From the NCBI GenBank assembly GCA_002421985.1, contig DISF01000077.1:23136-40714 (forward strand): a stretch of 17,579 nt of DNA, read 5' to 3'. A program made the position numbers and the translations under genes. Positions within the stretch are counted from its first letter, which is position 1; each line of letters begins with the position of its first letter. Positions 6,606 through 13,783 of the stretch are shown here, piece after piece. The notes under the pieces are model-generated. The model was given only the letters and a program-made list of their open reading frames with translations, ran no database searches and was not told the origin of the DNA. The stretch is from Roseovarius sp. UBA6217. GTDB lineage: Bacteria; Pseudomonadota; Alphaproteobacteria; Rhodobacterales; Rhodobacteraceae.

Positions 6606-8117
6606 TCAGCCGTTGCCGCCGCCGTCAAACCGCGCCGCATCCGCCGCCGCGCGGCGGATGGCGTTGGATTTGTGGACCGTCTCCATATATTCGGCCTCCG
6701 GGTCGCTGTCATGGACGACGCCGCCGCCCGCCTGAATATAAAGCGTGCGATCCTTCACCACCGCCGTGCGCAGCGCAATGCACACATCCATGTCGCCGCC
6801 CGCGCTGAAATAGCCGACGCCGCCGCCATAGACGCCGCGCTTTTCCGGCTCCAGCTCGTCGATGATCTCCATCGCGCGCACCTTGGGCGCGCCCGAGACG
6901 GTGCCCGCGGGCAGACCGGCGAGCAGCGCCGACAGCGCGTCATGCTCGGGCGCAAGCTCTCCCACCACGTTGGAGACGATATGCATGACGTGGCTGTAGC
7001 GTTCGATGATGAATTTCTCGGTCGGGCGCACGGTGCCGATTTTTGACACGCGCCCCACATCGTTGCGCCCCAGATCGAGCAGCATCAGGTGTTCGGCCAA
7101 TTCCTTGCCATCGGCCATAAGATCGGCCTCTAGCGCACGATCCTCTTCGGGGGTGGCCCCGCGGGGCCGCGTGCCTGCTATGGGGCGGATGGTGACCTCG
7201 CCGCCCATCACCCGCACGAGGATTTCGGGACTGGCCCCGATCACCTGAAAGCCGCCGAAATCGAAATGGAACATGAAGGGCGACGGGTTGGTGCGCCGGA
7301 GCGAGCGGTAAAGCGCGAAGGGCGGCAGGGAAAACGGCTGTGTCCAGCGCTGCGAGGGCACGACCTGAAAGATGTCGCCCGCGCGGATATAGTCCTTGGC
7401 CTTTTCCACGGCGGCCTTGTAGCCCTCGCGCGTGAAATTCGACACCGGGGCCGCGTCTTCCTGTGCCTCGCCCAAGGTGCGGCTGGCCTGTGGCAGGGCG
7501 CGTTCGAGATCGCGCACCGCGTCCATCACCCGCTCGGCGGCCTGCGCATAGGCCGCGCGCGCCGATTGCCCGCTGCCCGCCCAGGCAGGGGCAACCACGA
7601 TCACCTCGCCCTTGACCCCATCGAGCACCGCCACCACCGAGGGGCGCAGCATCACCGCATCGGGCAGGCCAAGCGTGTCGGGGGGCACGTTGGGCAGGTG
7701 CTCCACCAGGCGGATCATGTCATAGCCGAGATAGCCGAAAAGCCCCGCGCTGGCGGCGGGCAGGTCGTCGGGCAGGGTGATGCGGCTCTCGGCAATGAGC
7801 GCGCGCAGATTGGCGAGCGGGTCGCCCTCCTGATCCTCAAACGCGTCGGCATCGAACCGCGCGGCGCGGTTGATGCGGCTGGTGCGCCCGTGGCATTGCC
7901 AGATCACATCGGGCTTCGTGCCGATGATCGAATAGCGCCCGCGCACCTCGCCGCCGGTCACCGATTCCAGAAGGAACGCATCGCGCGCGGCCCCCGTAAG
8001 CTTGAGCATGAGCGAGACCGGCGTATCGAGATCGGCGGCAAGGCGCATATGCACCACCTGGTTTTCGCCCGCCTCATGGGCGCGGGCAAAGCTCTCGAAA
8101 TCCGGCGTCAGGTTCAC
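6606..8117 (-). CDS. trpE: Anthranilate synthase component I
   Basis: Converts chorismate to anthranilate, the first step of tryptophan synthesis, using ammonia from the glutaminase TrpG. The 503 residues comprise an N-terminal regulatory domain (about 20-165) and a chorismate-binding domain (about 230-490). The tryptophan feedback motif is intact (LLES at 49-52, with SIIG after it). Catalytic stretches include IRPIAGTRPRG, LMLLDLGRNDVGRV, PAGTVSGAPKVRAMEII, and the C-terminal IQAGGGVVHDSDP. The start is a GTG at 8115-8117 with a GAGGGTG ribosome binding site. It lies 12 bp downstream of the PpiD-type gene, so the two are probably cotranscribed. trpG, trpD and trpC are not in the window. No leader peptide or attenuator can be placed, because the preceding gene abuts. 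Confidence 0.96.
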   Translation of the reverse strand: MNLTPDFESFARAHEAGENQVVHMRLAADLDTPVSLMLKLTGAARDAFLLESVTGGEVRGRYSIIGTKPDVIWQCHGRTSRINRAARFDADAFEDQEGDPLANLRALIAESRITLPDDLPAASAGLFGYLGYDMIRLVEHLPNVPPDTLGLPDAVMLRPSVVAVLDGVKGEVIVVAPAWAGSGQSARAAYAQAAERVMDAVRDLERALPQASRTLGEAQEDAAPVSNFTREGYKAAVEKAKDYIRAGDIFQVVPSQRWTQPFSLPPFALYRSLRRTNPSPFMFHFDFGGFQVIGASPEILVRVMGGEVTIRPIAGTRPRGATPEEDRALEADLMADGKELAEHLMLLDLGRNDVGRVSKIGTVRPTEKFIIERYSHVMHIVSNVVGELAPEHDALSALLAGLPAGTVSGAPKVRAMEIIDELEPEKRGVYGGGVGYFSAGGDMDVCIALRTAVVKDRTLYIQAGGGVVHDSDPEAEYMETVHKSNAIRRAAADAARFDGGGNG

Positions 8118-8129
8118 GGCGGGGCACCC

Positions 8130-9968
8130 TCAGTTGAAATTGGCATGAACGGCGTTGATCGCCGCCTGATCGAGGGTGACGCCCGCGCGGGCACGAATGT
8201 CATCGACGAGGATCTGGAACATGTCCTGCCCGAGATCGCTCTCGATCTGTGCGCGCAGGGTCTCGGCCAAGCGGGCCAGATCGGGATCATCCTCTGCCGG
8301 GGGCTTGATCGCGCCCAGCCGCAGGATATGGATGCGCCCCGCGCCCTCGATCACGCGAACCTCGCCCTCGGTCATGGAAAACACCGTCTCGATGAAACCG
8401 GGCGGGACATCGGCGCGGTAGTCGCGGCGCGTGATATCCTCAAGCTCGGTGGGCACCAGCCCCTGCGCGGCAAAGCTCTCGCCCGCGCGCAGCGCTGCGA
8501 TTGCCGGTTCGGCCTGCGCCTTGAGCGCCGTAACCACCGCCTGCGCGCGCCAGCCGCGCGTGACCGCCTCGCGCACATCGTCGAGCGGCAGGATGCGCGG
8601 CTCGTCGATCCCGTCGAGACGCAGCGCGAAGGCCCCGCCATCGCCCAGTTGTGCGATCTGCGGATAATCGTTTTGCTGCACGCGCTCGGCGGCGGCGCGA
8701 AAGTTCGGGTAGCCCGCGATGCCCTCCGAGAGGCCCGGATGCCAGGCGATCTCGCCCAGTTCCATCTCGGTCTCGCGGGCCACGTCTTCGAGCGTCGCGC
8801 CCCCGGCAAGCATGTCGTCGGCCGCTTCGGCAAGGGTATCGATCACCCGGCGCGCGCGGTCGGCGGCCAGCGCCTCGCGCAGATGCGGCACCGCCTCCTC
8901 GAACGGCGTCACGCGCGCGGCCAGCACGGCGTTGACGCGAAAGAGCGCCGGGCCAAGGCTCGTCTCCACCGGGCCTGTCACCGCGCCCGTCCCGGCCTCG
9001 AAAACCGGCCCGGCGGCGGCCCCGAGATCGGCGGCGCTCACATCGCCGAGATCGACATCGGCCATATCAAGCCCGCGCTCGGCCACCAGCGTCTCGAAGC
9101 TCTCGCCGCCCTCGATCCGGGCCATCGCGTCGCGCGCGGCGGCCTCATTGGCGAAAACCAGCCGCTCCACCAGCCGCCGCTCGGGGGTGTTGAATTCGGC
9201 CTCGCGTTCGGCATAGGCCGCCCGCAGCGCCGCCTCGTCCACCTCGACCGTGTCGAGCAGCATCTCGGGCGTGACATATACATAGGTGATGCGCCGCGTC
9301 TCGGGGGTGGTGAAATCAGGCAGGTGGGATTGGTGATAGGCGCGCAGCTCCTCGTCGGAGGGGTCGGGCAGGCCGGTCAGCAGATCGCTCCGGTCGAGAA
9401 CGGCAAAGCTGAGGCTGCGCCGCTCGCCGAGATAGGCCAGCAACGTGTCGATCTGCGCCTGCGGTGCGGCCAGCCCGGCCAGCGCCGCGCCCTGCACCAG
9501 CGATGCCGCCGTTTCGGCGCGGATCTGCGCCTCGAACTCGGCCTCGTTCAGGCCCGATTGTTGCAAGGCAAAGCGATAGGCCTCGCGGTCGAAGCTGCCA
9601 TCAAGGCCCCGGAAAGCCGGAATCGACAGGATTTCGTCGCGCAGCGTCTCGTCGCCCACCGAGATGCCCAGCGCCGCCGCCTCGTGTTCGAGTGCGGCGC
9701 GCGAGACAAGCTGCGACAACACCCGCCGGTCAAGCCCCATCGCCTGCGCCTCGGCAAGGCTGATGATGCGCCCGGCCCCGGCGGAGGCGGCGCTGATCTC
9801 GTTGCGAAGTGCGCGGGCATAGGTGTTCACGTCGATTTGCGCCGTGCCGACCGCGCCTATGTTGCGCACCGCGCCGCCGAGATTGGTGATGCCAAAGCCG
9901 CCAAGACCGATGATGAGAAGCCCCATCAGCAGCCACATCGCGCCCTTGGAAATGCTTTTGCCCGCCAT
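8130..9968 (-). CDS. ppiD: PpiD-type periplasmic peptidyl-prolyl isomerase/chaperone
   Basis: Membrane-anchored periplasmic folding factor acting on newly exported proteins. The 612 residues open with a short basic stretch and a single membrane anchor (residues about 10-29, AMWLLMGLLIIGLGGFGITN). A SurA/PpiD N-terminal helical domain follows (about 35-190, with ISLAEAQAMGLDRRVLSQLV and IPAFRGLDGSFDREAY). A parvulin-like region spans about 260-355 (RLVERLVFANEAAARDAMARI). The C-terminal half is long and helical. The parvulin part is divergent, as in E. coli PpiD, so catalytic activity is uncertain. The ATG at 9966-9968 has GGGGA upstream. It sits between gpt and trpE on the same strand, 12 bp from trpE. 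The long open frame on the opposite strand is a codon-bias shadow. Confidence 0.9.
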   Translation of the reverse strand: MAGKSISKGAMWLLMGLLIIGLGGFGITNLGGAVRNIGAVGTAQIDVNTYARALRNEISAASAGAGRIISLAEAQAMGLDRRVLSQLVSRAALEHEAAALGISVGDETLRDEILSIPAFRGLDGSFDREAYRFALQQSGLNEAEFEAQIRAETAASLVQGAALAGLAAPQAQIDTLLAYLGERRSLSFAVLDRSDLLTGLPDPSDEELRAYHQSHLPDFTTPETRRITYVYVTPEMLLDTVEVDEAALRAAYAEREAEFNTPERRLVERLVFANEAAARDAMARIEGGESFETLVAERGLDMADVDLGDVSAADLGAAAGPVFEAGTGAVTGPVETSLGPALFRVNAVLAARVTPFEEAVPHLREALAADRARRVIDTLAEAADDMLAGGATLEDVARETEMELGEIAWHPGLSEGIAGYPNFRAAAERVQQNDYPQIAQLGDGGAFALRLDGIDEPRILPLDDVREAVTRGWRAQAVVTALKAQAEPAIAALRAGESFAAQGLVPTELEDITRRDYRADVPPGFIETVFSMTEGEVRVIEGAGRIHILRLGAIKPPAEDDPDLARLAETLRAQIESDLGQDMFQILVDDIRARAGVTLDQAAINAVHANFN

Positions 9969-10050
9969 CGTGATCCCCGCCGGTTTGCTGCGCCCGGGCC
10001 CTGTCTATGCGCTGCGCCGGGGCGGGGCAAGAGGGGCTCGCGTGCCGCGA

Positions 10051-10551
10051 TCAGGTGCCGCGATAGGGCTCGACATATTGCAGGGCCATGTCCCACGGAA
10101 AGAAGATCCAGGTGTCCTGGCTCACCTCGGTGATGAAGGTATCGACCTGCGCACGCCCCTTCGGCTTGGCATAGACGGTGGCGACATGGGCGCGCGGCAT
10201 GGTCGCGCGCACCACTTCGAGCGTCCGGCCGGTATCGACCAGATCATCGACGATGAGCACGCCCGCCCCATCGCCCACGATCCCGATATCGGGGGCCTTG
10301 ATGATGCGCGGCGCGGTCTGTTCCTGATGGTTGTAGGATTTGACGCTGATCGTATCGACGGTGCGGATATCAAGCTCGCGCGCCACGATCATCGCGGGGG
10401 CCATGCCGCCTCGGGTGATCGCCACCACCGCGCGCCAGCCGCCCTCCGGGGCCTCGTTCTGAAGCCGCCAGGCCAGCGCGCGCGCGTCGCGGTGAAGCTG
10501 GTCCCAGCTTACGTGAAAGCCCTTTTCGTGGGGAAGACGGTTCTGCGTCAT
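10051..10551 (-). CDS. gpt: Xanthine phosphoribosyltransferase
   Basis: Salvages xanthine and guanine to XMP and GMP using PRPP. The 166 residues are slightly longer than E. coli Gpt (152). Motifs seen are AITRGGMAPAMIVAREL (about 44-60), SVKSYNHQ, and the PRPP loop GVLIVDDLVDTGRT with Asp102-Asp103 and DTG at 106-108. Toward the C-terminus are VATVYAKPKG and DTWIFFPWD, as in E. coli Gpt. The start at 10549-10551 has GAGGGCG upstream and lies 11 bp after the fabI stop, suggesting cotranscription. A larger open frame extending upstream to 11121 only reads fabI out of frame. An 82-bp gap separates gpt from the PpiD-type gene downstream, with no clear terminator. Confidence 0.95.
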   Translation of the reverse strand: MTQNRLPHEKGFHVSWDQLHRDARALAWRLQNEAPEGGWRAVVAITRGGMAPAMIVARELDIRTVDTISVKSYNHQEQTAPRIIKAPDIGIVGDGAGVLIVDDLVDTGRTLEVVRATMPRAHVATVYAKPKGRAQVDTFITEVSQDTWIFFPWDMALQYVEPYRGT

Positions 10552-10562
10552 GGAATGCGCCC

Positions 10563-11369
10563 TCAGGTGGCGTCGATATCGGGCGCATCGACAGCCTTCA
10601 TGCCGACGATGTGATAGCCTGCATCGACATGCAGGTTCTCGCCGGTGGTGCCCGAGCCGAGATCGCTGAGCAGGAAGAGCGCCGCCTTGCCCACGTCGTC
10701 GATGGTGACGTTGCGACGCAGCGGGGAATTCAATTCGTTCCATTTCAGGATGTAGCGGAAATCCCCGATACCACTGGCGGCCAGCGTGCGGATCGGCCCG
10801 GCGCTGATGGCGTTGACGCGGATACCGTCGCGGCCAAGATCCTCGGCCATGTATTTCACCGATGCCTCGAGCGCCGCTTTGGCGATGCCCATCACGTTGT
10901 AATGCGGCATGACCTGTTCGGCCCCGTAATAAGTGAGCGTCAGCGCCGATCCGCCCGCGCCCATCATCTTTTCCGCGCGCTGCATCACGGCGGTAAAGGA
11001 ATAGACCGAGATATCCATCGTGCGCAGGAAATTGTCGCGGCTGGTATCGACGTAGCGCCCGCGCAATTCGTTCTTGTCGGAAAATCCGATCGCGTGGACG
11101 ACGAAATCGAGCCCGTCCCACCGCTCGGCCAGCGCGGCAAAGAGCGCGTCGATAGAGGCCATGTCGGCCACGTCGCAGGGCAGCACGATATCCGATCCCA
11201 GCTCGGCGGCGAGCGGGCCCACGCGCTTCATGAGCGCCTCGCCCTGATAGCTGAAGGCGAGCTCTGCCCCGGCATCGGCGCAGGCTTTGGCGATCCCCCA
11301 GGCAATTGACTTGTCATTGGCAAGCCCCATTATGAGCCCGCGCTTGCCCGTCATCAAAGAGTTCGCCAT
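10563..11369 (-). CDS. fabI: Enoyl-[acyl-carrier-protein] reductase (NADH), FabI
   Basis: Reduces enoyl-ACP in the last step of each fatty acid elongation cycle; the FabI family is the triclosan/isoniazid-type target. With the ATG at 11367-11369 it has 268 residues. The atypical SDR nucleotide motif GLANDKSIAWGIA is at residues 15-27. The FabI-specific active site is complete: Tyr147, and Tyr157-x6-Lys164 in YYGAEQVMPHYNVMGIAK. GPIRTLAASGI and GENLHVDAGYHIVG follow. The stretch before the ATG is G-rich (GGGGGC), which can serve as a ribosome binding site. A start six residues upstream or at Met6 is possible. It is divergent from pdxH (161 bp) and heads the run fabI, gpt, ppiD, trpE. Confidence 0.96.
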   Translation of the reverse strand: MANSLMTGKRGLIMGLANDKSIAWGIAKACADAGAELAFSYQGEALMKRVGPLAAELGSDIVLPCDVADMASIDALFAALAERWDGLDFVVHAIGFSDKNELRGRYVDTSRDNFLRTMDISVYSFTAVMQRAEKMMGAGGSALTLTYYGAEQVMPHYNVMGIAKAALEASVKYMAEDLGRDGIRVNAISAGPIRTLAASGIGDFRYILKWNELNSPLRRNVTIDDVGKAALFLLSDLGSGTTGENLHVDAGYHIVGMKAVDAPDIDAT

Positions 11370-11530
11370 TCCAAGCCCCCGCCACATCGGTTTTGAAGAC
11401 CTTTAGGCGATAGGGCAGGGGTCATCAAGGCCCGCTCGACGCGATGACGGGGACGAGAGGCGCGTGGCATATTGTTGATACGCGTCCTTGCGGCCTCAAC
11501 CTGTCACAAAACGAAAGCCGGGAGTTGCGA

Positions 11531-12133
11531 ATGGAAAGAGAAGGAATTTTCGCGGGTGACGATCCGTTCGTGATCGCGCAGCGGTGGCTCGATGCGGCGG
11601 AGGGGGCCGAGATCAACGATCCCAACGCGATGGCGCTGGCCACGGTGGACGGGCAGGGGATGCCGAACGTGCGGATGGTCCTGCTCAAGGAGATCGCGCC
11701 GGACGGCTTTGTTTTTTATACCAACTACGGGTCGGCCAAGGGCACGGAGCTGGCCGCGCAGCCGTTGGCGGCGGGGGTGCTGCACTGGAAATCGCTGCGT
11801 CGGCAATTGCGGTTTCGCGGTCATGTCACGCGCGAGGAGGGGCCGAAGGCGGACGTGTATTTCGCCTCGCGTTCACTCAAGAGCCGGCTTGGGGCCTGGG
11901 CCTCGCGGCAGTCGCAGCCGCTTTCGTCGCGCGCGGCGCTGATGGCCGAGGTGGCGAAGGTGACGGCGCAAAAGGGGCCGAACCCGCCGCGACCATCCTT
12001 TTGGGGAGGTTTCAAGATCACGCCGATTGAGATTGAATTCTGGGCGGACGGGGCGTTTCGTCTCCATGATCGTTTTCGGTGGAGCCGGACAGCACCGGGC
12101 GAGGCCTGGAAAATCCAGCGTCTCAATCCCTGA
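11531..12133 (+). CDS. pdxH: Pyridoxamine/pyridoxine 5'-phosphate oxidase
   Basis: FMN enzyme that oxidises PNP or PMP to pyridoxal 5'-phosphate with O2. The 200 residues match the usual length. It starts EREGIFAGDDPFVIAQRWLDAA. The FMN-binding strand is NVRMVLLKEI followed by FVFYTNYGSAKGTEL. Further on are WKSLRRQLRFRGHV, YFASRSLKSRLGAWASRQSQ (substrate and FMN contacts), the C-terminal WGGFKITPIEIEFW, and the conserved ending RLNP. I chose the ATG at 11531 because GGGAG lies seven bases upstream; an open frame back to 11444 has no support. The gene is divergent from fabI and followed by the cold-shock gene after 122 bp. Confidence 0.96.
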   Translation: MEREGIFAGDDPFVIAQRWLDAAEGAEINDPNAMALATVDGQGMPNVRMVLLKEIAPDGFVFYTNYGSAKGTELAAQPLAAGVLHWKSLRRQLRFRGHVTREEGPKADVYFASRSLKSRLGAWASRQSQPLSSRAALMAEVAKVTAQKGPNPPRPSFWGGFKITPIEIEFWADGAFRLHDRFRWSRTAPGEAWKIQRLNP

Positions 12134-12152
12134 ATTTCACGTTGCGTGAAAT
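12134..12152. promoter_or_regulatory. Perfect inverted repeat between pdxH and the cold-shock gene
   Basis: ATTTCACGTTGCGTGAAAT has two 8-bp arms around TTG and starts at the last base of the pdxH stop codon. No T-run follows (the next bases are GCAAAGG), so it is a poor intrinsic terminator. It looks more like an operator or a structured element in the leader of the cold-shock gene. No binding protein is assigned. Confidence 0.45.
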
Positions 12153-12182
12153 GCAAAGGTTTGTGGTAAAACGGTATTTTAT

Positions 12183-12192
12183 GGTTGCAACC
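12183..12192. promoter_or_regulatory. Second palindrome upstream of the cold-shock gene
   Basis: GGTTGCAACC is a perfect 10-bp palindrome about 63 bp before the GTG start of the cold-shock gene. It shares TTGC/GCAA elements with the larger repeat at 12134. It could be a second binding site or chance. Confidence 0.25.
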
Positions 12193-12255
12193 GGGTTTGT
12201 ATATGACGCATCTGTTAGGCTTGTCTTGGGGATGACGGCGCTTAGGTAGGACAGT

Positions 12256-12789
12256 GTGACAACAGACGAAAATGCAATATACCGGGTCAGGGGCCGGGTG
12301 AAATGGTTCGATCCGGTCAAGGGCTTTGGCTTTGTGCTGGCCGACGAGGGCGGGCCGGACATCCTCTTGCACGCCAATGTGCTGCGCAATTTCGGGCAAA
12401 GCTCGGTGGCTGACCGCGCCGGGGTGGAACTGGATGTTCAGGACACGGCGCGCGGGCGTCAGGCGGTGCAGGTGCATTCCATTGAGCCGCCCGATGATCC
12501 CGAGCGAAGCGGGCTTGCCGATCTCGCCGAGGTCGACGAGGCGGCACTTCGGGCCGCTCCGCTGGAGCCTGCGCGCGTCAAATGGTTCGACAAGGGCAAG
12601 GGGTTCGGTTTCGCCAACACCTTTGGCAGCGCCGAGGATGTATTCTTGCATGTCGAGGTCTTGCGCCGCTCGGGCCTTGCCGATGTGCAGCCCGGCGAGG
12701 CGCTGGCCATCCGCGTGATAGATGGTAAAAGAGGCCGCATGGCAACCGAGGTATGCGGATGGGAATCGGCGATTCGTTCAAGCGACTGA
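12256..12789 (+). CDS. Protein with two cold-shock domains
   Basis: Cold-shock domains bind single-stranded RNA or DNA and act as RNA chaperones. The 177 residues contain two OB-fold CSDs joined by an acidic linker (about 78-104). CSD1 spans about 11-77 with RNP1 KGFGFV and RNP2 DILLH (35-39). CSD2 spans about 105-170 with KGFGFA and DVFLH (128-132). Each CSD begins with RVKWFD. Classical CspA has one domain of about 70 residues. The start is a GTG at 12256 preceded by TAGGA. The 122-bp leader carries two palindromes. The end overlaps the DUF192 gene by 31 bp, so translation is probably coupled. Cold induction itself cannot be read from the sequence; many such proteins answer to growth phase. 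Confidence 0.93.
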   Translation: MTTDENAIYRVRGRVKWFDPVKGFGFVLADEGGPDILLHANVLRNFGQSSVADRAGVELDVQDTARGRQAVQVHSIEPPDDPERSGLADLAEVDEAALRAAPLEPARVKWFDKGKGFGFANTFGSAEDVFLHVEVLRRSGLADVQPGEALAIRVIDGKRGRMATEVCGWESAIRSSD

Positions 12790-13250
12790 TCGGGGCGATT
12801 ACCCTGCTGTTTGCGGCGGGAGCAGTCGTGGCGGGCGAGTGCCGCGACGACATGGTGCATCTGCGCGGGCCGGGCGGCGAGGCGGCGTTTCGTGTCGAGG
12901 TGGCCGATACGGAGGCCGCGCGCGCGCAGGGGCTGATGCATCGCGAGAGCCTTGCCGCCTCTGCCGGGATGCTGTTTGTCTACCCGCAGCCGCAGGCTGT
13001 CGGGTTCTGGATGAAGAACACGCTTATCCCGCTCGACATGATCTTCATGGATGCGAGCGGCACCGTGCGCCGCATCGGCCACGAGGCGCAGCCGCATGAC
13101 ACCCGCCCGGTGATGGGCGGCGACGGCATTCAGACCGTGCTCGAGATCAATGGCGGCCTGGCGCGGCGAATCGGCATTTCCGAGGGCTGGGAAATGCGCC
13201 ACCCGGCGGTCGATCAGGCGGCCGCGGCCTGGCCCTGCGCGGCGGAGTGA
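12759..13250 (+). CDS. Exported DUF192 family protein
   Basis: A 163-residue protein of unknown function. Residues 1-26 look like a signal peptide (basic FKRL, then IGAITLLFAAGAVVAG, with cleavage near Ala25/Gly26). The DUF192 domain covers about 35-150: FRVEVADTEAARAQGLMHRE, GMLFVYPQPQAVGFWMKNT, PLDMIFMDASGTVRRI, VLEINGGLARRIGI. Family members are small beta proteins, mostly exported, with no settled biochemical role. I chose the ATG at 12759 because GAGG lies seven bases upstream; the ATG at 12753 is too close to it. It overlaps the cold-shock gene in another frame. The pairing of the two genes is familiar to me from Rhodobacteraceae. Confidence 0.9.
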   Translation: MGIGDSFKRLIGAITLLFAAGAVVAGECRDDMVHLRGPGGEAAFRVEVADTEAARAQGLMHRESLAASAGMLFVYPQPQAVGFWMKNTLIPLDMIFMDASGTVRRIGHEAQPHDTRPVMGGDGIQTVLEINGGLARRIGISEGWEMRHPAVDQAAAAWPCAAE

Positions 13251-13266
13251 TCCCGGCGCTTTTCGC

Positions 13267-13294
13267 TTTTCAACGCGGGCAAACCGGCTTATCT
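13267..13294 (+). promoter_or_regulatory. Possible promoter of tRNA-Pro
   Basis: TTTTCA (13267-13272) and TTATCT (13289-13294) are 16 bp apart and end 12 bp before the mature tRNA 5' end. The placement suits a stable-RNA promoter, but both hexamers are only moderate matches. Confidence 0.3.
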
Positions 13295-13306
13295 GGGCGC
13301 ATGGTC

Positions 13307-13383
13307 CGGGGCGTGGCGCAGTCTGGTAGCGCACCTGTTTTGGGTACAGGGGGTCGTGAGTTCGAATCTCGCCGCCCCGACCA
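13307..13383 (+). tRNA. tRNA-Pro, anticodon UGG
   Basis: A 77-nt cloverleaf with encoded CCA. The acceptor stem is CGGGGCG (13307-13313) paired with CGCCCCG (13373-13379), discriminator A, then CCA. The C1-G72 pair is typical of bacterial tRNA-Pro. The D arm contains GGTAGCGC. The anticodon stem CCTGT/ACAGG encloses the loop TTTGGGT, giving the anticodon TGG. The T loop is TTCGAAT. UGG can read all four proline codons through wobble. No partial copy of its 3' end is seen downstream in the window, so there is no sign of an integrated element. Confidence 0.97.
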
Positions 13384-13386
13384 TCC

Positions 13387-13409
13387 CGCCCCCGTCTGTG
13401 GGCGATTTT
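13387..13409 (+). terminator. Probable terminator of tRNA-Pro
   Basis: CGCCC (13387-13391) pairs with GGGCG (13400-13404), followed by ATTTT, beginning four bases after the CCA end. A second weaker candidate is the palindrome at 13449-13460 followed by CGTTTTT. Confidence 0.5.
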
Positions 13410-13577
13410 CATCCAGTCACTGAGCTTTGGACGCTAAGCAGCGGCCCTGAAAGCGCTTTCCGTTTTTGCCCCGCCTGTGGAGGAATCACACGGGCGTGAC
13501 GGGCGCGCGGCGATCCGTTTCGTCAATTATTTTTTCTTGTGGCAACGCAGTTTTTCTCGTTGACCAAGGGCTGGTCT

Positions 13578-13624
13578 TTGCGTCAGTTTGTGTAGGCGGT
13601 GCAAAGAGCCACAATATGTAGTAG
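13578..13624. promoter_or_regulatory. Tandem NrdR-like boxes upstream of nrdJ
   Basis: CCACAATATGTAGTAG (13609-13624) matches the NrdR consensus ACACWATATATWGTGT, as I remember it, at 12 of 16 positions. Exactly 31 bp upstream, 13578-13593 keeps mainly the right half (TTTGTGT). NrdR boxes normally occur as pairs about 31-32 bp apart, three helical turns, which is what is seen. NrdR is an ATP/dATP-sensing repressor of ribonucleotide reductase genes. The NrdR gene is not in the window. Confidence 0.6.
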
Positions 13625-13685
13625 CTGGCACCATAGGGACGGTAAAACCACGATACAATCCAGGCGGCGCAACCGGACCGGTGCC

Positions 13686-13704
13686 CGCGCCCGTTTCGGG
13701 CGCG
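13686..13704 (+). other. GC-rich hairpin in the nrdJ leader
   Basis: CGCGCCCG pairs with CGGGCGCG around TTT, giving an 8-bp perfect stem, 80 bp before the nrdJ start. No U-run follows, so it is not a typical terminator. It may affect transcript stability or be incidental. Confidence 0.35.
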
Positions 13705-13783
13705 ACGCGCCACGCCGGACCACCCGCCGCATCAAGGCCACAAGGCCGCACGCAACGCGACGACGAAACACGAGGCAGAGCCA

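Larger units (their letters stand above)
13384..13783. other. 400-bp non-coding stretch between tRNA-Pro and nrdJ
   Basis: No convincing gene lies here; the short open frames lack family features. From left to right it holds a hairpin plus T-run behind the tRNA, and a 12-bp palindrome GAAAGCGCTTTC (13449-13460) followed by TTTTT. Next comes an AT-rich stretch (13525-13560) that could be an upstream promoter element. Then there are two NrdR-like boxes (13578-13624), a TACAAT hexamer (13654-13659), and a GC-rich hairpin (13686-13704). I do not see a cobalamin riboswitch B12 box. Confidence 0.7.

Noticed and set aside
7266..10133. 955-codon open frame on the plus strand, antisense to trpE and the PpiD-type gene
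   Set aside because: It spans two genes well supported by motifs and starts, and its translation has no recognisable domain. It is the same codon-bias artefact.
10051..11121. 356-codon frame suggesting a longer fusion protein ahead of xanthine phosphoribosyltransferase
   Set aside because: The upstream part reads fabI out of frame. The real gpt start at 10551 has its own ribosome binding site and gives a normal-length protein.
13648..13663. Third NrdR-like box (CCACGATACAATCCAG)
   Set aside because: Only the left half fits, and the 39-bp spacing from the good box is not the usual 31-32 bp. The TACAAT inside may simply be a -10 hexamer.
13384..13783. Cobalamin riboswitch in the nrdJ leader
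   Set aside because: A B12-dependent enzyme made this plausible, but I see no B12 box or the characteristic conserved core. A covariance-model search (Rfam cobalamin family) would settle it.
13307..13783. tRNA-Pro as an integration site for a mobile element
   Set aside because: No duplicated tRNA 3' end, integrase or foreign gene follows. A core gene, nrdJ, comes next.
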